From Zeus faber (lineage: Eukaryota; Chordata; Actinopteri; Zeiformes; Zeidae): a stretch of DNA of 64,000 nt. The stretch covers positions 434,001 to 498,000 of the forward strand of contig OY482849.1 in NCBI GenBank assembly GCA_960531495.1. Reading direction: 5' to 3'. Shown in pieces: positions 20,801 through 34,700 of this stretch. The translations under genes were made by a program, and so were the position numbers. Within the stretch, counting starts at the first letter, position 1, and every line of letters begins with the position of its first letter. The notes below the pieces were generated by a model that searched no databases, was not told the DNA's origin, and saw only the letters and a list, made by a program, of their open reading frames with translations.

Positions 20801-23800
20801 CTTTCTTTCTTTCTTGAAATCTTTCTTTCAATCTTTCTTTCAAACTTTATACTTTATTTCAATCTTTCAATCTTTCTTTCAATCTTTCTTTCAATCTTTC
20901 AATCTTTCATTCTCTCTTTCTTTCAATATTTCTTTCAATCTTTCAATCTTTCTTTCATTCTTTCTTTCAATCGTTCTTTCATTCTTTCTTTCAATTTTTC
21001 ATTCTTTCTTTCAATCTTTCAATCTTTCAATCTTTCTTTCAATCTTTCTTTCTTTCAATCTTTCTTTCAATCTTTCTTTCAATCTTTCTTTTATTCTTTC
21101 CTTCAGTCTTTCAATCTTTCTTTCAATCTTTCTTTTTTTCAATCTTTCTTTCAATCTTTCTTTCATTCTTTCTTTCAATCTTTCTTTCAATCTTTCAATC
21201 TTTCTTTCAATATTTCTTTCAATCTTTCTTACTTTCAATCTTTCTTTCTTTAAATCGTTCTTTCAATCTTTCTTTCAAACTTTCAATCATTATTTCAATC
21301 TTTTAATCTTTCAATCTTTCTTTCAATCTTTCAATCTTTCTTTCAATATTTCTTTCAATCTTTCTTTCTTTAAATCTTTCTTTCAATCTTTCTTTCAAAC
21401 ATTCAATCTTTCTTTCAATATTTCAATCTTTCAATCTTTCTTTCAATCTTTCAATCTTTCTTTCATTCTATCTTTCAATATTTCAATCTTTCAATCTTTC
21501 TTTCATTCTTTCTTTCAATCTTTCAATCTTTTTATCATTCTTTCTTTCAATCTTTCTTACTTTCATTTTTTCTATCTTTCAATATTTCTTCCAATCTTCC
21601 AATCTTTCTTTTATTTCTTTCAATCTTTTTTTCTTTCAATCTTTCTTTCATCTATCTTTCAATCTTTCTTTCATTCTTTCTTTCAATCTTTCTTTTTTCA
21701 ATCTTTCTTGCAATCTTTCTTTCAATTGTTTAATCTATCAATCTTTCTTTCATTCTTTCTTTCAGTCTTTCAATCCTTTTTTCAATCTTTCTTTAAATCT
21801 TTCAATCTTTCTTTCATTCTTTCTTTCAATATTTCAATCTTTCAATCTTTCTTTCATTCTTTCTTTCAATCTTTCAATCTTGCTTTCATTCTTTCTTACT
21901 TTCAATTTTTCTATCTTTCAATATTTCTTCCAATCGTTCTATCTTTCTTTCATTATTTCTTTCAATCTTTCTTTCTTTCAATCTTTCTTTCCAACTTTCT
22001 TTCAATCTTTCTTTCATTCTTTCTTTCAATATTTCTTTTTTCAATCTTTCTTGCAATCTTTCTTTCAATTGTTTAATCTTTCATTCTTTCTTTCATTCAT
22101 TCATTCTTTCTTTCAATCGTTCTTTCATTCTTTCTTTCAATCTTTCAATCTTTCTTTAAATATTTCTTTCGATCTTTAATACCTCAATCTTTTTTCAAAC
22201 ATTCAATCTTTCTTTCAATATTTCAATCTTTCAATCTTTCAATCTTTCTTTCATTCATTCTTTCAATCTTTCTTACTTTCAATTTTTCTATCTTTCATTA
22301 TTTCTTTCAATCTTTCTTTTGTTATTTCTTTCAATCTTTATTTCTTTCAATCTTGCTTTCCATCTTTCTTGCAATCTTTCTTTCAATTGTTTAATCTTTC
22401 AATGTTTCTTTCATTCTTTCTTTCAGTCTTTCAATCTTTTTTTCAATCTTTCTTTCATTCTTTCTTTCAATCTTTCTGTCCGTCATTCTTTCTTTCAATC
22501 TTTCTTTCAATCTTTCTTTCATTCTTTATTTCAATCTTTGTTTCATTCTTTCTTTCAATCTTTCTTTCAATCTTTCTTTCTTTCTTTAAATCTTTCTTTC
22601 TTTAAATCTTTCTTTCAATCTTTCTTTCAAACTTTCAATCTTTATTTCAATCTTTCAATCTTTCTATCCATCTTTCTTTCATTATTTTAATCTTTCTTAC
22701 TTTCAATTTTTCTATCTTTCATTTTTTCTTTCAATCTTTCTTTTGTTATTTCTTTCAACTTTATTTCTTTCAATCTTACTTTCCATCTTTCTTGCAATCT
22801 TTCTTTCACTTGTTTAATCTTTCAATGTTTCTTTCATTCTTTCTTTCAGTCTTTCAATCTTTTTTTCAATCTTTCTTTCATTCTTTCTTTCAATCTTTCT
22901 GTCCGTCATTCTTTCTTTCAGTCTTTCTTTCAATCATTCAATCTTTCAATCTTTCTTTCTTTCAATCTTTCTTTCAATCTTTCTTTCATTCTTTATTTCA
23001 ATCTTTGTTTCATTCTTTCTTTCAATCTTTCTATCAATCTTTCTTTCAATATTTCTTTCTTTCTTTAAATCTTTCTTTCAATCTTTCTTTCAAACTTTCA
23101 ATCTTTATTTCAATCTTTCAATCTTTCTTTCAATCTTTCTTTCAATCTTTCTTTCAATCTTTCAATCTTTCTTTCATTCTTTCTTTCAATATTTCAATCT
23201 TTCAATATTTCTTTCATTCTTTCTTGCAATCTTTCAATCTTTCTTTCATTCTTTCTTTCAATCTTTCTTACTTTCAATCTTTCTTTCAATCTGCCTTTCA
23301 TTCTTTCTTTCAGTCTTTCAATCTTTCTTTATATCTTTCTTTCAATCTTTCTTTCAAACTTTCAATCTTTCTTTCATTCTTTCTTTCAATCTTTCTTTCA
23401 TTCTTTCTTTCAATCTTTCTGTCCGTCAATCTTTCTTTCAATCTTTCTTTCTTTCTTTAAATCTTTCTTTCAATCTTTCTTTCAAACTTTATACTTTATT
23501 TCAATCTTTCAATCTTTCTTTCAATCTTTCAATCTTTCAATCTTTCTTTCATTCTTTCTTTCAATATTTCAATCTTTCAATATTTCTTTCATTCTTTCTT
23601 GCAATCTTTCAATCTTTCTTTCATTCTTTCTTTCAATCTTTCTTACTTTCAATCTTTCTTCCAATCTGCCTTTCATTCTTTCTTTCAGTCTTTCAATCTT
23701 TCTTTAAATCTTTCTTTCAATCTTTCTTTCAAACTTTCAATCTTTATTTCATTCTTTCTTTCAATCTTTCTTTCATTCTTTCTTTCAATCTTTCTTTCAT

Positions 23801-26297
23801 TCTGTCTGTCAATCTTTCTTTCAGTCTTTCTTTCAGTCATTCAATCTTTCAATCTTTCCTTCAATATTTATTTCTTTCAATCTTTCTTTCATTCTTTCCT
23901 TCAGTCGTTCAATCATTCTTTCAATCTTTCTTTTTTTCAATCTTTCTTTCAATCTTTCTTTCATCCTTTCTTTCAATCTTTCGTTCAATATTTCTTTCAA
24001 TCTTTCTTACTTTCAATCTTTCTTTGTTTAAATCTTTCTTTCAAACTTTCTTTCAAACTTTTAATCATTATTTCAATCTTTCATTCTTTCCATCTTTCTT
24101 GCAATCTTTCTTTCAATTGTTTAATCTTTCAATGTTTCTTTCATTCTTTCTTTCAGTCTTTCAATCTTTTTTCAATCTTTCTTTCATTCTTTCTTTCAAT
24201 CTTTCTGTCCGTCATTCTTTCTTTCAGTCTTTCTTTCAATTATTCAATCTTTCAATCTTTCTTTCTTTCAATCTTTCTTTCAATCTTTCTTTCAATCTTT
24301 CTTTCTTTCTTTAAATCTTTCTTTCAATCTTTCTTTCAAACTTTCAATCTTTATTTCAATCTTTCAATCTTTATTTCAATCTTTCAATCTTTCTTTCATT
24401 CTTTCTTTCAATATTTCAATCTTTCAATATTTCTTTCATTCTTTCTTGCAATCTTTCAATCTTTCTTTCATTCTTTCTTTCAATTTTTCTTACTTTCAAT
24501 CTTTCTTTCAATCTGCCTTTCATTCTTTCTTTCAGTCTTTCAATCTTTCTTTCATTCTTTCTTTCAATCTTTCTTTTGTTATTTCTTTCAATCTTTCTTT
24601 CTTTCCATCTTTCTTTCAATCTTTCTTTTATTCTTTCTTTCAATCCTTCTTTTTTCAATCTTTCTTGCAATCTTTCTTTCAATTGTTTAATCTTTCAATC
24701 TTTCTTTCATTCTTTCTTTCAATCTTTCTTTCATTCTTTCTTTCAATCTTTCTGTCGGTCAATCTTTCTTTCAGTCTTTCTTTCAATCATTCAATCTTTC
24801 AATCTTTCCTTCAATATTTCTTTCTTTCAATCTTTCTTTCAATCTTTCTTTCATTCTATTCTTCAGTCGTTCAATCTTTCTTTCAATCTTTCTTTTTTTC
24901 AATCTTTCTTTCAATCTTTCTTTCATCCTTTCTTTCAATCTTTCGTTCAATATTTCTTTCAATCTTTCTTACTTTCAATCTTTCTTTGTTTAAATCTTTC
25001 TTTCAATCTTTCTTTCATTCTTTCTTTCAATCTTTCTGTCCGTCATTCTTTCTTTCAGTCTTTCTTTCAATTATTCAATCTTTCAATCTTTCTTTCTTTC
25101 AATCTTTCTTTCAATCTTTCTTTCAATCTTTCTTTCTTTCTTTAAATCTTTCTTTCAATCTTTCTTTCAAACTTTCAATCTTTATTTCAATCTTTCAATC
25201 TTTCTTTCAATCTTTCAATCTTTCTTTCATTCTTTCTTTCAATATTTCAATCTTTCAATATTTCTTTCATTCTTTCTTGCAATCTTTCAATCTTTCTTTC
25301 ATTCTTTCTTTCAATTTTTCTTACTTTCAATCTTTCTTTCAATCTGCCTTTCATTCTTTCTTTCAGTCTTTCAATCTTTCTTTCATTCTTTCTTTCAATC
25401 TTTATTTTGTTATTTCTTTCAATCTTTCTTTCTTTCCATCTTTCTTTCAATCTTTCTTTTATTCTTTCTTTCAATCTTTCTTTTTTCAATCTTTCTTGCA
25501 ATCTTTCTTTCAATTGTTTAATCTTTCAATCTTTCTTTCATTCTTTCTTTCAATCTTTCTTTCATTCTTTCTTTCAATCTTTCTGTCGGTCAATCTTTCT
25601 TTCAGTCTTTCTTTCAATCATTCAATCTTTCAATCTTTCCTTCAATATTTCTTTCTTTCAATCTTTCTTTCAATCTTTCTTTCATCTTTTCTTCAGTCGT
25701 TCAATCTTTCTTTCAATCTTTCTTTTTTTCAATCTTTCTTTCAATCTTTCTTTCATCCTTTCTTTCAATCTTTCGTTCAATATTTCTTTCAATCTTTCTT
25801 ACTTTCAATCTTTCTTTGTTTAAATCTTTCTTTCAATCTTTCTTTCAATCTTTCTGTCCGTCATTCTTTCTTTCAGTCTTTCTTTCAATTATTCAATCTT
25901 TCAATCTTTCTTTCTTTCAATCTTTCTTTCAATCTTTCTTTCAATCTTTCTTTCTTTCTTTAAATCTTTCTTTCAATCTTTCTTTCAAACTTTCAATCTT
26001 TATTTCAATCTTTCAATCTTTCTTTCAATCTTTCAATCTTTCTTTCATTCTTTCTTTCAATATTTCAATCTTTCAATATTTCTTTCATTCTTTCTTGCAA
26101 TCTTTCAATCTTTCTTTCATTCTTTCTTTCAATTTTTCTTACTTTCAATCTTTCTTTCAATCTGCCTTTCATTCTTTCTTTCAGTTGTTCAATCTTTCTT
26201 TCAATCTTTCTTTTTTTCAATCTTTCTTTCAATCTTTCTTTCATCCTTTCTTTCAATCTTTCGTTCAATATTTCTTTCAATCTTTCTTACTTTCAAT
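17891..26297 (+). repeat. TTTC/TTTCAATC pyrimidine-strand satellite, block 2
   Basis: Same composition as block 1. It is largely copy B of the 10.9-kb duplication and carries the same nested duplications (about 18.28-23.52 kb for the 2.6-kb pair and 23.95-26.29 kb for the 0.9-kb set). Confidence 0.97.
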
Positions 26298-26693
26298 CTG
26301 AGTCGAGCTAACTCTGAGTCGAGCTCTAGTGCTGAGGTTGCTGTGTAGTGTATCACTGCTCGTATTGTAGTATTGCAACTTGGACTACTGGATTGACTCT
26401 GTACATTTCACTGCTATTTGCTGATCTGCCAACAAGCTTGTGTTCCAGACACACCCCCTATTCAGGTAAGTCCTCTCTTTTGTGGGCGTGCTCTTAGCCA
26501 GGTGCAACCCTAATCACACGAGCAGCTGTATTCTATCACCTATTTATGGTCCTGCCCTTCAAGCGTTGGCCCATTTGTAGTCGCTCTCGTGTGAAGACGC
26601 TCTGTGTAAAGACGCACGTCTACCTCTGCACGTCAACCGAAGCAAGGACACCGAACAAGGCAAACCTGCCTTCTTTCTCTCACTCCATACAAA

Positions 26694-28078
26694 GTGTGCT
26701 ACTACCGCATCCCTACAACTTCAAGGTCACCCAGAAAGCGTCGTTATACCATACGCCGATGCAATCCGGGTAACCTCAGGTCCCTGCAGCAAACATCTTC
26801 TGCAAAGACCTCCTTCTCTGTTGGCTTGTGGAATTGTCGATCTGCAGTTAACAAGGCAGACTTCATTTCTGGTCATGCCAACCAACTCTCCTTAGAGCTC
26901 CTTGCTCTCACTGAGACATGGATTAAACCGGAAGATAGCGCAACCCCGGCTGCACTCTCCACTAACTACTCATTCTCCCACACATCCAGACCATCTGGCC
27001 GTGGTGGTGGGACTGGCCTGCTAATTTCCAACACATGGAAATTTAATCCACTGCTGCCTTTAAACAACTTTGCCTCCTTTGAATATCACGCCGTCTTGGT
27101 GACTGCTCCGGTGAAAGCCTATGTGGTCGTCATCTACCGTCCACCAGGACAACTAGGTGACTTCCTACATGAGCTTGACACCCTGCTGTCATCAATCCCT
27201 GAGCACGAGTGTCCCATGCTCGTCCTCGGAGACATGAACATTCACTTGGACAGTGCGAGCTCGGCTGACTTCCTGTCTTTGGTTCGCTCGTTCGACCTAA
27301 GACAGATCCCGACTCCACCGACTCACAAGGCTGGCAAAGAGCTTGATCTCATTCTTGCTCGGAGCTGTACCACCGACAACCTATGGGTCACTCCTCTTCA
27401 TCTCTCTGACCACTTCTTCATCCACTTCAATGTCCAGCTACCAAAACAACCCCCCACCTCCCCACCCATGGTTACTATCCGCAGCAATCTCCGCAACTTG
27501 TCTCCCACCCACTTCTCCTCTGTGCTCTCCTCTTCTCTTCCACCCCATGGCACTTTCTCCTCTCTGCAGGTTAATGATGCCACTGACTCCCTCTGCTCCA
27601 CCTTGAGCTCATGTCTGGATATCCTGTGTCCACTATCCACCACACCTGCTCGTTCAACCCAGTCGCACCCTTGGCTGACTGACACCCTCCGGACAACGCG
27701 CACTGACCTCAGAGCAGCCGAGAGGAAATGGCACAAATTCAAAACAACTGAGGATCTTGCTAGCTACCAGACACTGCTGTCCTCCTTCTCTTCCGGCATC
27801 ACTGCTGCCAAGAAGGCCTTCTTCAACGATAGGATCAACGGTGCCACAGACACACGTACGTTATTCACCACCTTCAAGTCTCTGCTTTACCCTCCACCAC
27901 CTCCCCCAGCTACTAACCTCACTGCTGACTGCCTTGCCTCCTTTTTTACTAACAATGTGGCAGCCATCAGCAGCCAATTCACTAAACAACTTACTCACAA
28001 CCTGTCTTCTCCAGCCCTAGGCTCATCGTTCCCTGGTTTCGCCCCCCTCGCTGAAAGTGAGGTATCTAAACTACTTGA
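26694..28078 (+). pseudogene. L2 LINE ORF2, endonuclease part (RT deleted), copy 2
   Basis: Duplicate of the endonuclease frame at 15,811. All endonuclease motifs are intact. In the open frame the residue differences I see from copy 1 are CPLSTTPARS versus CPISTRPARS and, beyond the RT-deletion join, YHNIDIKID versus YHNINIKID. RT is deleted at the identical join (about 28,078-28,088). Confidence 0.85.
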
Positions 28079-28617
28079 CTATCTGGCGAAAACGGAACTG
28101 CTGGTCTTCCCGGCCAAACAAGGTATTTATCACAACATTGATATTAAAATCGACTCTCTATCTCTTGTTCCTACCAAGGCTGCAAGGAATCTTGGTGTCA
28201 TTATTGATGACCAACTGACATTCTCGGACCATGTTGCCGCCGTCTCCCGGTCCTGCCGCTTCGCACCAGCCAAAGAGGGCACATGTCACTCCGCTGCTCA
28301 TCGAGCTCCACTGGTTACCTGTAGCCGCCCGCATCAAGTTCAAGTCTCTTATGCTGGCCTACAGAGTGATTGTTGGGAATGCTCCCGCCTACTTAAATGC
28401 TCTTGTAAGAGCACATGTTGCCCCCCGGATGCTGCCCTCGTCTAATGAGTGTCGCCTGGCTCTGCCGGCCATACAGCCACGGCAATCCAGGCTATTCTCA
28501 TTTGTAGTTCCACGTTGGTGGAACGAGCTGCCAAAAATTACCAGAGCGGGGACCTCCCTCTCTGTCTTTAAGAAGCACCTGAAGACCCAGCTCTTCAGTG
28601 AGTACCTCCTGTCCTAA
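28079..28617 (+). pseudogene. L2 LINE ORF2, C-terminal remnant, copy 2
   Basis: Duplicate of 17,196-17,734 with the same frame-shifting deletion. It reads HVTPLLIELHWLP where copy 1 has HVTLLLIELHWLP, so the ancestral Pro is kept here. Confidence 0.8.
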
Positions 28618-28773
28618 TCTACAATTACTGAGCACCACCTTGCAGTATTTATTGTTACACCAATGTTGTTGTTACACTAATCTCTGTCGCAATGTAGCTG
28701 AATGTTATTCTCCCTTGTAAGTCGCTTTGGATAAAAGCGTCTGCTAAATGACTAAATGTAAATGTAAATGTAA

Positions 28774-31700
28774 TCTTTCTTTGTTTAAATCTTTCTTTCA
28801 ATCATTCTTTCAAACTTTCTTTCATTCTTTATTTCAATCTTTGTTTCATTCTTTCTTTCAATCTTTCTTTCAATCTTTCTTTCTTTCTTTAAATCTTTCT
28901 TTCAATCTTTTTTTCAATCTTTCTTTCATTCTTTCTTTCAATCTTTCTGTCCGTCATTCTTTCTTTCAGTCTTTCTTTCAATCATTCAATCTTTCAATCT
29001 TTCTTTCTTTCAATCTTTCTTTCAATCTTTCTTTCATTCTTTATTTCAATCTTTGTTTCATTCTTTCTTTCAATCTTTCTTTCAATCTTTCTTTCAATCT
29101 TTCTTTCAATCTTTCTTTCTTTCTTTCAATCTTTCTTTCAATTTTTCTTTCAAACTTTCAATCTTTATTTCAATCTTTCTTTCAATCTTTCTTTCAATCT
29201 TTCTTTCAATCTTTCTTTCATTCTTTCTTTCAAAATTTCAATCTTTCAATATTTCTTTCATTCTTTCTTGCAATCTTTCAATCTTTCTTTCATTCTTTCT
29301 TTCAATCTTTCTTACTTTCAATCTTTCTTTCAATCTGCCTTTCATTCTTTCTTTCAGTCTTTCAATCTTTCTTTAAATCTTTCTTTAAATCTCTCTTTCA
29401 GTCATTCTTTCAAACTTTCAATCTTTATTTCAATCTTTCAATCTTTCAATCTTTCTTTCAATCTTTCAATCTTTCTTTCATTCTTTCTTTCAATATTTCA
29501 ATCTTTCAATCTTTCTTTAAATCTTTCAATCTTTCTTTCATTCTTACTTTCAATCTATCTTACTTTCAATCTTTCTTTCTTTCAATATTTCTTCCAATCG
29601 TTCAATCTTTCTTTCATTCTTTCTTTCAATCTTTCTTTTGTTATTTCTTTCAATCTTTCTTTCTTTCCATCTTTCTTTCAATCTTTCTTTTATTCTTTCT
29701 TTCAATCTTTCTTTTTTCAATCTTTCTTGCAATCTTTCTTTCAATTGTTTAATCTTTCAATATTTCTTTTATTCTTTCTTTCAATCATTCTTTCATTCTT
29801 TCTTTCAATCTTTCTGTCTGTCAATCTTTCTTTCAGTCTTTCTTTCAATCATTCAATCTTTCAATCTTTCCTTCAATATTTCATTCTTTCAATCTTTCTT
29901 TCAATCTTTCTTTCATTCTATCCTTCAGTCGTTCAATCTTTCTTTCAATCTTTCTTTTTTTCAATCTTTCTTTCAATCTTTCTTTCATCCTTTCTTTCAA
30001 TCTTTCGTTCAATATTTCTTTCAATCTTTCTTAATTTCAATCTTTCTTTGTTTAAATCTTTCTTTCAATCTTTCTTTCAAACTTTCAATCATTATTTCAA
30101 TCTTTCATTCTTTCAATCTTTCTTTCAATCTTTCAATCTTTCTTTCATTCTTTCTTTCAATATTTCAATCTTTCAATCTTTCTTTCAATCTTTCTTTCAA
30201 TCTTTCAATCTTTCTTTCAGTCTTTCTTTCAATCTTTCTTTCAAACTTTCAATATTTATTTCAATCTTTCAATCTTTCAATCTTTCTTTCATTTTTTCTT
30301 TCAATCTTTCAATCTTTCTTTCATTCTTTCTTTCAATATTTCAATCTTTCAATCTTTCTTTCATTCTTTCTTGCAATCTTTCAGTCTTTCTTTCATTCTT
30401 TCTTTCAATCCTTCTTACTTTCAATCTTTCTTTCAATCTGCCTTTCATTCTTTCTTTCAGTCTTTCAATCTTTCTTTAAATCTTTCTTTCAAACTTTCAA
30501 TCTTTATTTCAATCTTTCAATCTTTCAATCCTTCTTTCAATCTTTCAATCTTTCTTTCATTCTTTCTTTCAATCTTTCAATCTTTCTTTCATTCTTTCTT
30601 TCAATCTATCTTACTTTCAATCTTTCTTTCTTTCAATATTGTTTCCAATCGTTCAATCTTTCTTTCATTCTTTCTTTCAATCTTTCTTTTGTTATTTCTT
30701 TCAATCTTTCTTCCTTTCCATCTTTCTTTCAATCTTTCTTTTATTCTTTCTTTCAATCTTTCTTGCAATCTTTCTTTCAATTGTTTAATCTTTCAATCTT
30801 TCTTTCTTTCAATCTTTCTTTCATTCTTTCTTTCAATCTTTCTGTCCGTCAATCTTTCTTTCAGTCTTTCTTTCAATCATTCAATCTTTCAATCTTTCCT
30901 TCAATATTTCTTTCTTTCAATCTTTCTTTCAATCTTTATTTCATTCTTTCCATCAGTCTTTCAATCTTTCTTTCAATCTTTCTTTCAATCTTTCTTTTTT
31001 TCAATCTTTCTTTCAATATTTCTTTCAATCTTTCTTACTTTCAATCTTTCTTTCTTTAAATCTTTCTTTCAATCTTTCTTTCAAACTTTCAATCTTTATT
31101 TCAATCTTTCAATCTTTCAATCTTTCAATCTTTCTTTCAATCTTTCTTTCTTCTTTCAATCTTTCTTTCATTCTTTCTTTCAATATTTCAATCTTTCAAT
31201 CTTTCTTTCATTCTTTCTTTCAATCTTTCTCTTGTTATTTCTTTCAATATTTCTTTCATTCTTTCTTTCAATCTTTCTTTTTTCAATCTTTCTTGCAATC
31301 TTTCTTTCAATTTTTGAATCTTTCAATCTTTCTTTCATTCTCTCTTTCAGTCTTTCAGTCTGTCAATCTTTCTTTCAGTCTTTCTTTCAACCATTCAATC
31401 TTTCAATCTTTCTTTCAATCGTTCAATCTTTCTTTCATTCTTTCATTCTTTCTTTCAATCTTTCTTTTTTAAATCTTTCTTGCAATCTTTCTTTCAATTG
31501 TTCAATCTTTCAATCTTTCTTTCATTCTTTCTTTTAATCTTTCAATCTTTCTTTCAATCTTTCAATCTTTCTTTCATTCTTTCTTTCAATCTTTCTGTCT
31601 TTCAATTTTTCATTCAATCTTTCTTTCATTCCTTCTTCAATCTTTCTTTCAAATTTTCTTTCAATCTTTCTTTTTTCAATCTTTCTTTCAATCTTTCTTT

Positions 31701-34700
31701 CATTCTTTCTTTCAGTCTTTCAAAATTTGTTTCAAACTTTCAATCTTTCTTTCAATCTTTCAGTCGTTCAATCTTTCTTTCAATCTTTCTTTGAATCTTT
31801 CAATCTTCAATCTTTCAATCTATCTTTCAGTCTTTCTTTCAATCATTCAATCTTTCAATCTTTCTTTCAATCTTTCTTTCTTTCTATCTTTCTTTCAATC
31901 TTTCTTTCAATCTTTCTTTCATTCTTTCCTTCAGTCTTTCAATCTTTCTTTCAATCTTTCTTTCAATCTTTCATTCATTCTTTCTTTCAATCTTTCAATC
32001 TTTCTTTCAATATTTCTTTCAATCTTTTTTACTTTCAATCTTTCTTTCTTTAAATCTTTCTCTCAATCTTTCTTTCAAACTTCATTCTTTATTTCAATCT
32101 TTCAATCCTTCAATCTTTCTTTCATTCTTTCTTTCAATCTTTCTTTCAAACTTTCAATCTTTCTTTCAATATTTCTTTCAATCTTTCTTTCTTTAAATCT
32201 TTCTTTCAATCTTTCTTTCAAACGTTCAATCTTTATTTCAATCTTTCAATCTTTCAATCTTTCTTTCATTCTTTCTTTCAATATTTCAATTTTTCAATCT
32301 TTCTTTCATTCTTTCTTTTAATCTTTCAATCTTTCTTTCATTGTTTCTTTCAATCTTTCTGTCTTTCAATATTTCATTCAATCTTTCTTTCATTCCTTCT
32401 TTCAATCTTTCTTTCAAATTTTCTTTCAATCTTTCTTTTTTCAATATTTCTTTCAATCTTTCTTTCATTCTTTCTTTCAGTCTTTCAAAATTTGTTTCAA
32501 ACTTTCAATCTTTCTTTCAATCTTTCAGTCGTTCAATCTTTCTTTGAATCTTTCAATCTTCAATCTTTCAATCTATCTTTCAGTCTTTCTTTCAATCATT
32601 CAATCTTTCAATCTTTCTTTCAATCTTTCTTTCTTTCAATCTTTCTTTCAATCTTTCTTTCATTCTTTCCTTCAGTCTTTCAATCTTTCTTTCAATCTTT
32701 CTTTCAATCTTTCTTTCAATCTTTCTTTCATTCTTTCTTTCAATCTTTCTTTCAATCTTTCAATCTTTCAATTTTTCTATCTTTCAATATTTCTTCCAAT
32801 CGTTCAATCTTTCTTTCATTATTTCTTTCAATCTTTCTTTTGTTATTTCTTTCAATCTTTCTTCATTTCAATCTTTCTTTCCATCTTTCTTTCAATCTTT
32901 CTTTCATTCTTTCTTTCAATCTTTCAATCTTTCTTTCAAACTTTCAATCTTTCTTTCCATCTTTCTTTCAATCTTTCTTTCATTATTTCTTTCAGTCTTT
33001 CAATCTTTCTTTCAAACTTTCAATCTTTCTTTCAATCTTTCAGTCGTTCAAGCTTTCTTTCAAACTTTCTTTCAATCTTTCAATCTTCAGTCTTTCAATC
33101 TTTCTTTCAAACTTTCAATCTTTCTTTCAATCTTTCAGTCGTTCAATCTTTCTTTCAATCTTTCTTTCAATCTTTCAATCATTCAATCTTTCAATCATTC
33201 AATCTTTCAATCTTTTTTTCTTTCAATCTTTCTTTCAATCTTTCTATCATTCTTTCCATCAGTCTTTCAATCTTTCTTTCAATCTTTCTTTCAATCTTTC
33301 AATTTTTCTTTCAATATGTCTTTCAATCTTTCTTACTTTCAATCTTTCTTTTTTAAATCTTTCTTTCAATCTTTCTTTCAAACTTTCATTCTTTATTTCA
33401 ATCTTTCAATCATTCAATCTTTCTTTCATTCTTTATTTCAATCTTTCAATTTTTCAATCTTTCTTTCAATCTTTCTTTCAATCTTTCAATCTTTCTTTCA
33501 ATATTTCTTTCAATCTTTCTTTCTTTAAATCTTTCTTTCAATCTTTCTTTCAAACTTTCAATCTTTATTTCAATCTTTCAATCTTCAATCTTTCTTTCAA
33601 TCTTTCTTTCAATCTTTCAATCTTTCTTTCATTCTTTCTTTCAATATTTCAATCTTTCTTTCATTCTTTCTTTCAATCTTTCAATCTTTCTTTAATTCTT
33701 TCTTTCAATCTTTCTTACTTTCAATTTTTCTATCTTTCAATATTTCTTCCAATCTTTCAATCTTTCTTTTGTTATTCTTTCAATCTTTCTTTCTTTCAAT
33801 CTTTCTATCCATCTATCTTTCAATCTTTCTTTCATTCTTTCTTTCAATCTTTCTTTTTTCAAACTTTCTTGCAAACTTTCTTTCAATTGTTTAATCTTTC
33901 AATCTTTCTTTCATTCTTTCTTTCAGTCTTTCAATCTTTTTTTCATTCTTTCTTTCAATATTTCAATCTTTCCATCTTTCTTTCATTCTTTCTTTCAATC
34001 TTTCAATCTTTCTTTCATTCTTTCTTGCAATCTTTCTTTCAATTGTTTAATCTTTCAATCTTTCTTTCATTCTTTCCTTCAGTGTTTTAATCTTTTTTTC
34101 ATTCTTTCTTTCATTCTTTCTTTCAATCGTTCTTTCTTTCGTTTAGTCTTTCTTTCAATCTTTCAATTTTTCAATCTTTCTTTCATTCTTTCTTTTAATC
34201 TTTCAATCTTTCTTTCATTGTTTCTTTCAATCTTTCTGTCCATCTTTCTTTCATTCTTTCCTTCAGTCTTTCTTTCATTCTTTCTTTCAATCATTCTTGC
34301 AATCATTCTTTCAATTGTTTAATCTTTCAATCTTTCTTTCATTCTTTCTTTCAGTCTTTCAATCTTTTTTTCAATCTTTCTTTCATTATTTCTTTCAATC
34401 TTTCTGTCTGTCATTCTTTCTTTCAGTCTTTCTTTCAATCATTCAATCTTTCAATCTTTCCTTCTATCTTTCTTTCAATCTTTCTTTCATTCTTTATTTC
34501 AATCTTTGTTTCATTCTTTCTTTCAATCTTTCATTCAATCTTTCTTTCAATCTTTCTTTCAATCTTTCTTTCAATCTTTCTTTCAATCTTTCTTTCATTC
34601 TTTATTTTAATCTTTCAATCTTTCTTTAATTGTTTCTTTCAATCTTTCTGTCTTTCAATATTTCTTTCAATCTTTCAATCTTTCTTTTTTTTTCAATCTT

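Larger units (their letters stand above)
26298..28773 (+). mobile_element. L2-clade LINE with internal deletions, copy 2
   Basis: Same length (2,476 bp), ends and internal deletion joins as the copy at 15,415-17,890, offset 10,883 bp throughout. Shared deletions and shared satellite junctions show it arose by segmental duplication, not by a second retrotransposition. Confidence 0.9.
17995..28913. repeat. Large tandem duplication, copy B (about 10.88 kb)
   Basis: Direct tandem copy of 7,054-17,994, including the same L2 LINE with the same internal deletions. In the 2.48-kb LINE I see only a handful of substitutions (for example CTCTTATG versus CTCTTTTG, and CCAATATCC versus CCACTATCC). Copy B ends where the sequence after the second LINE stops matching the first, at about 28,914. 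Confidence 0.9.

Noticed and set aside
26298..28773. Second independent insertion of the L2 LINE
   Set aside because: It shares both deletion joins and the same satellite junctions with the copy at 15,415 at a constant offset, so it came with the 10.9-kb duplication.
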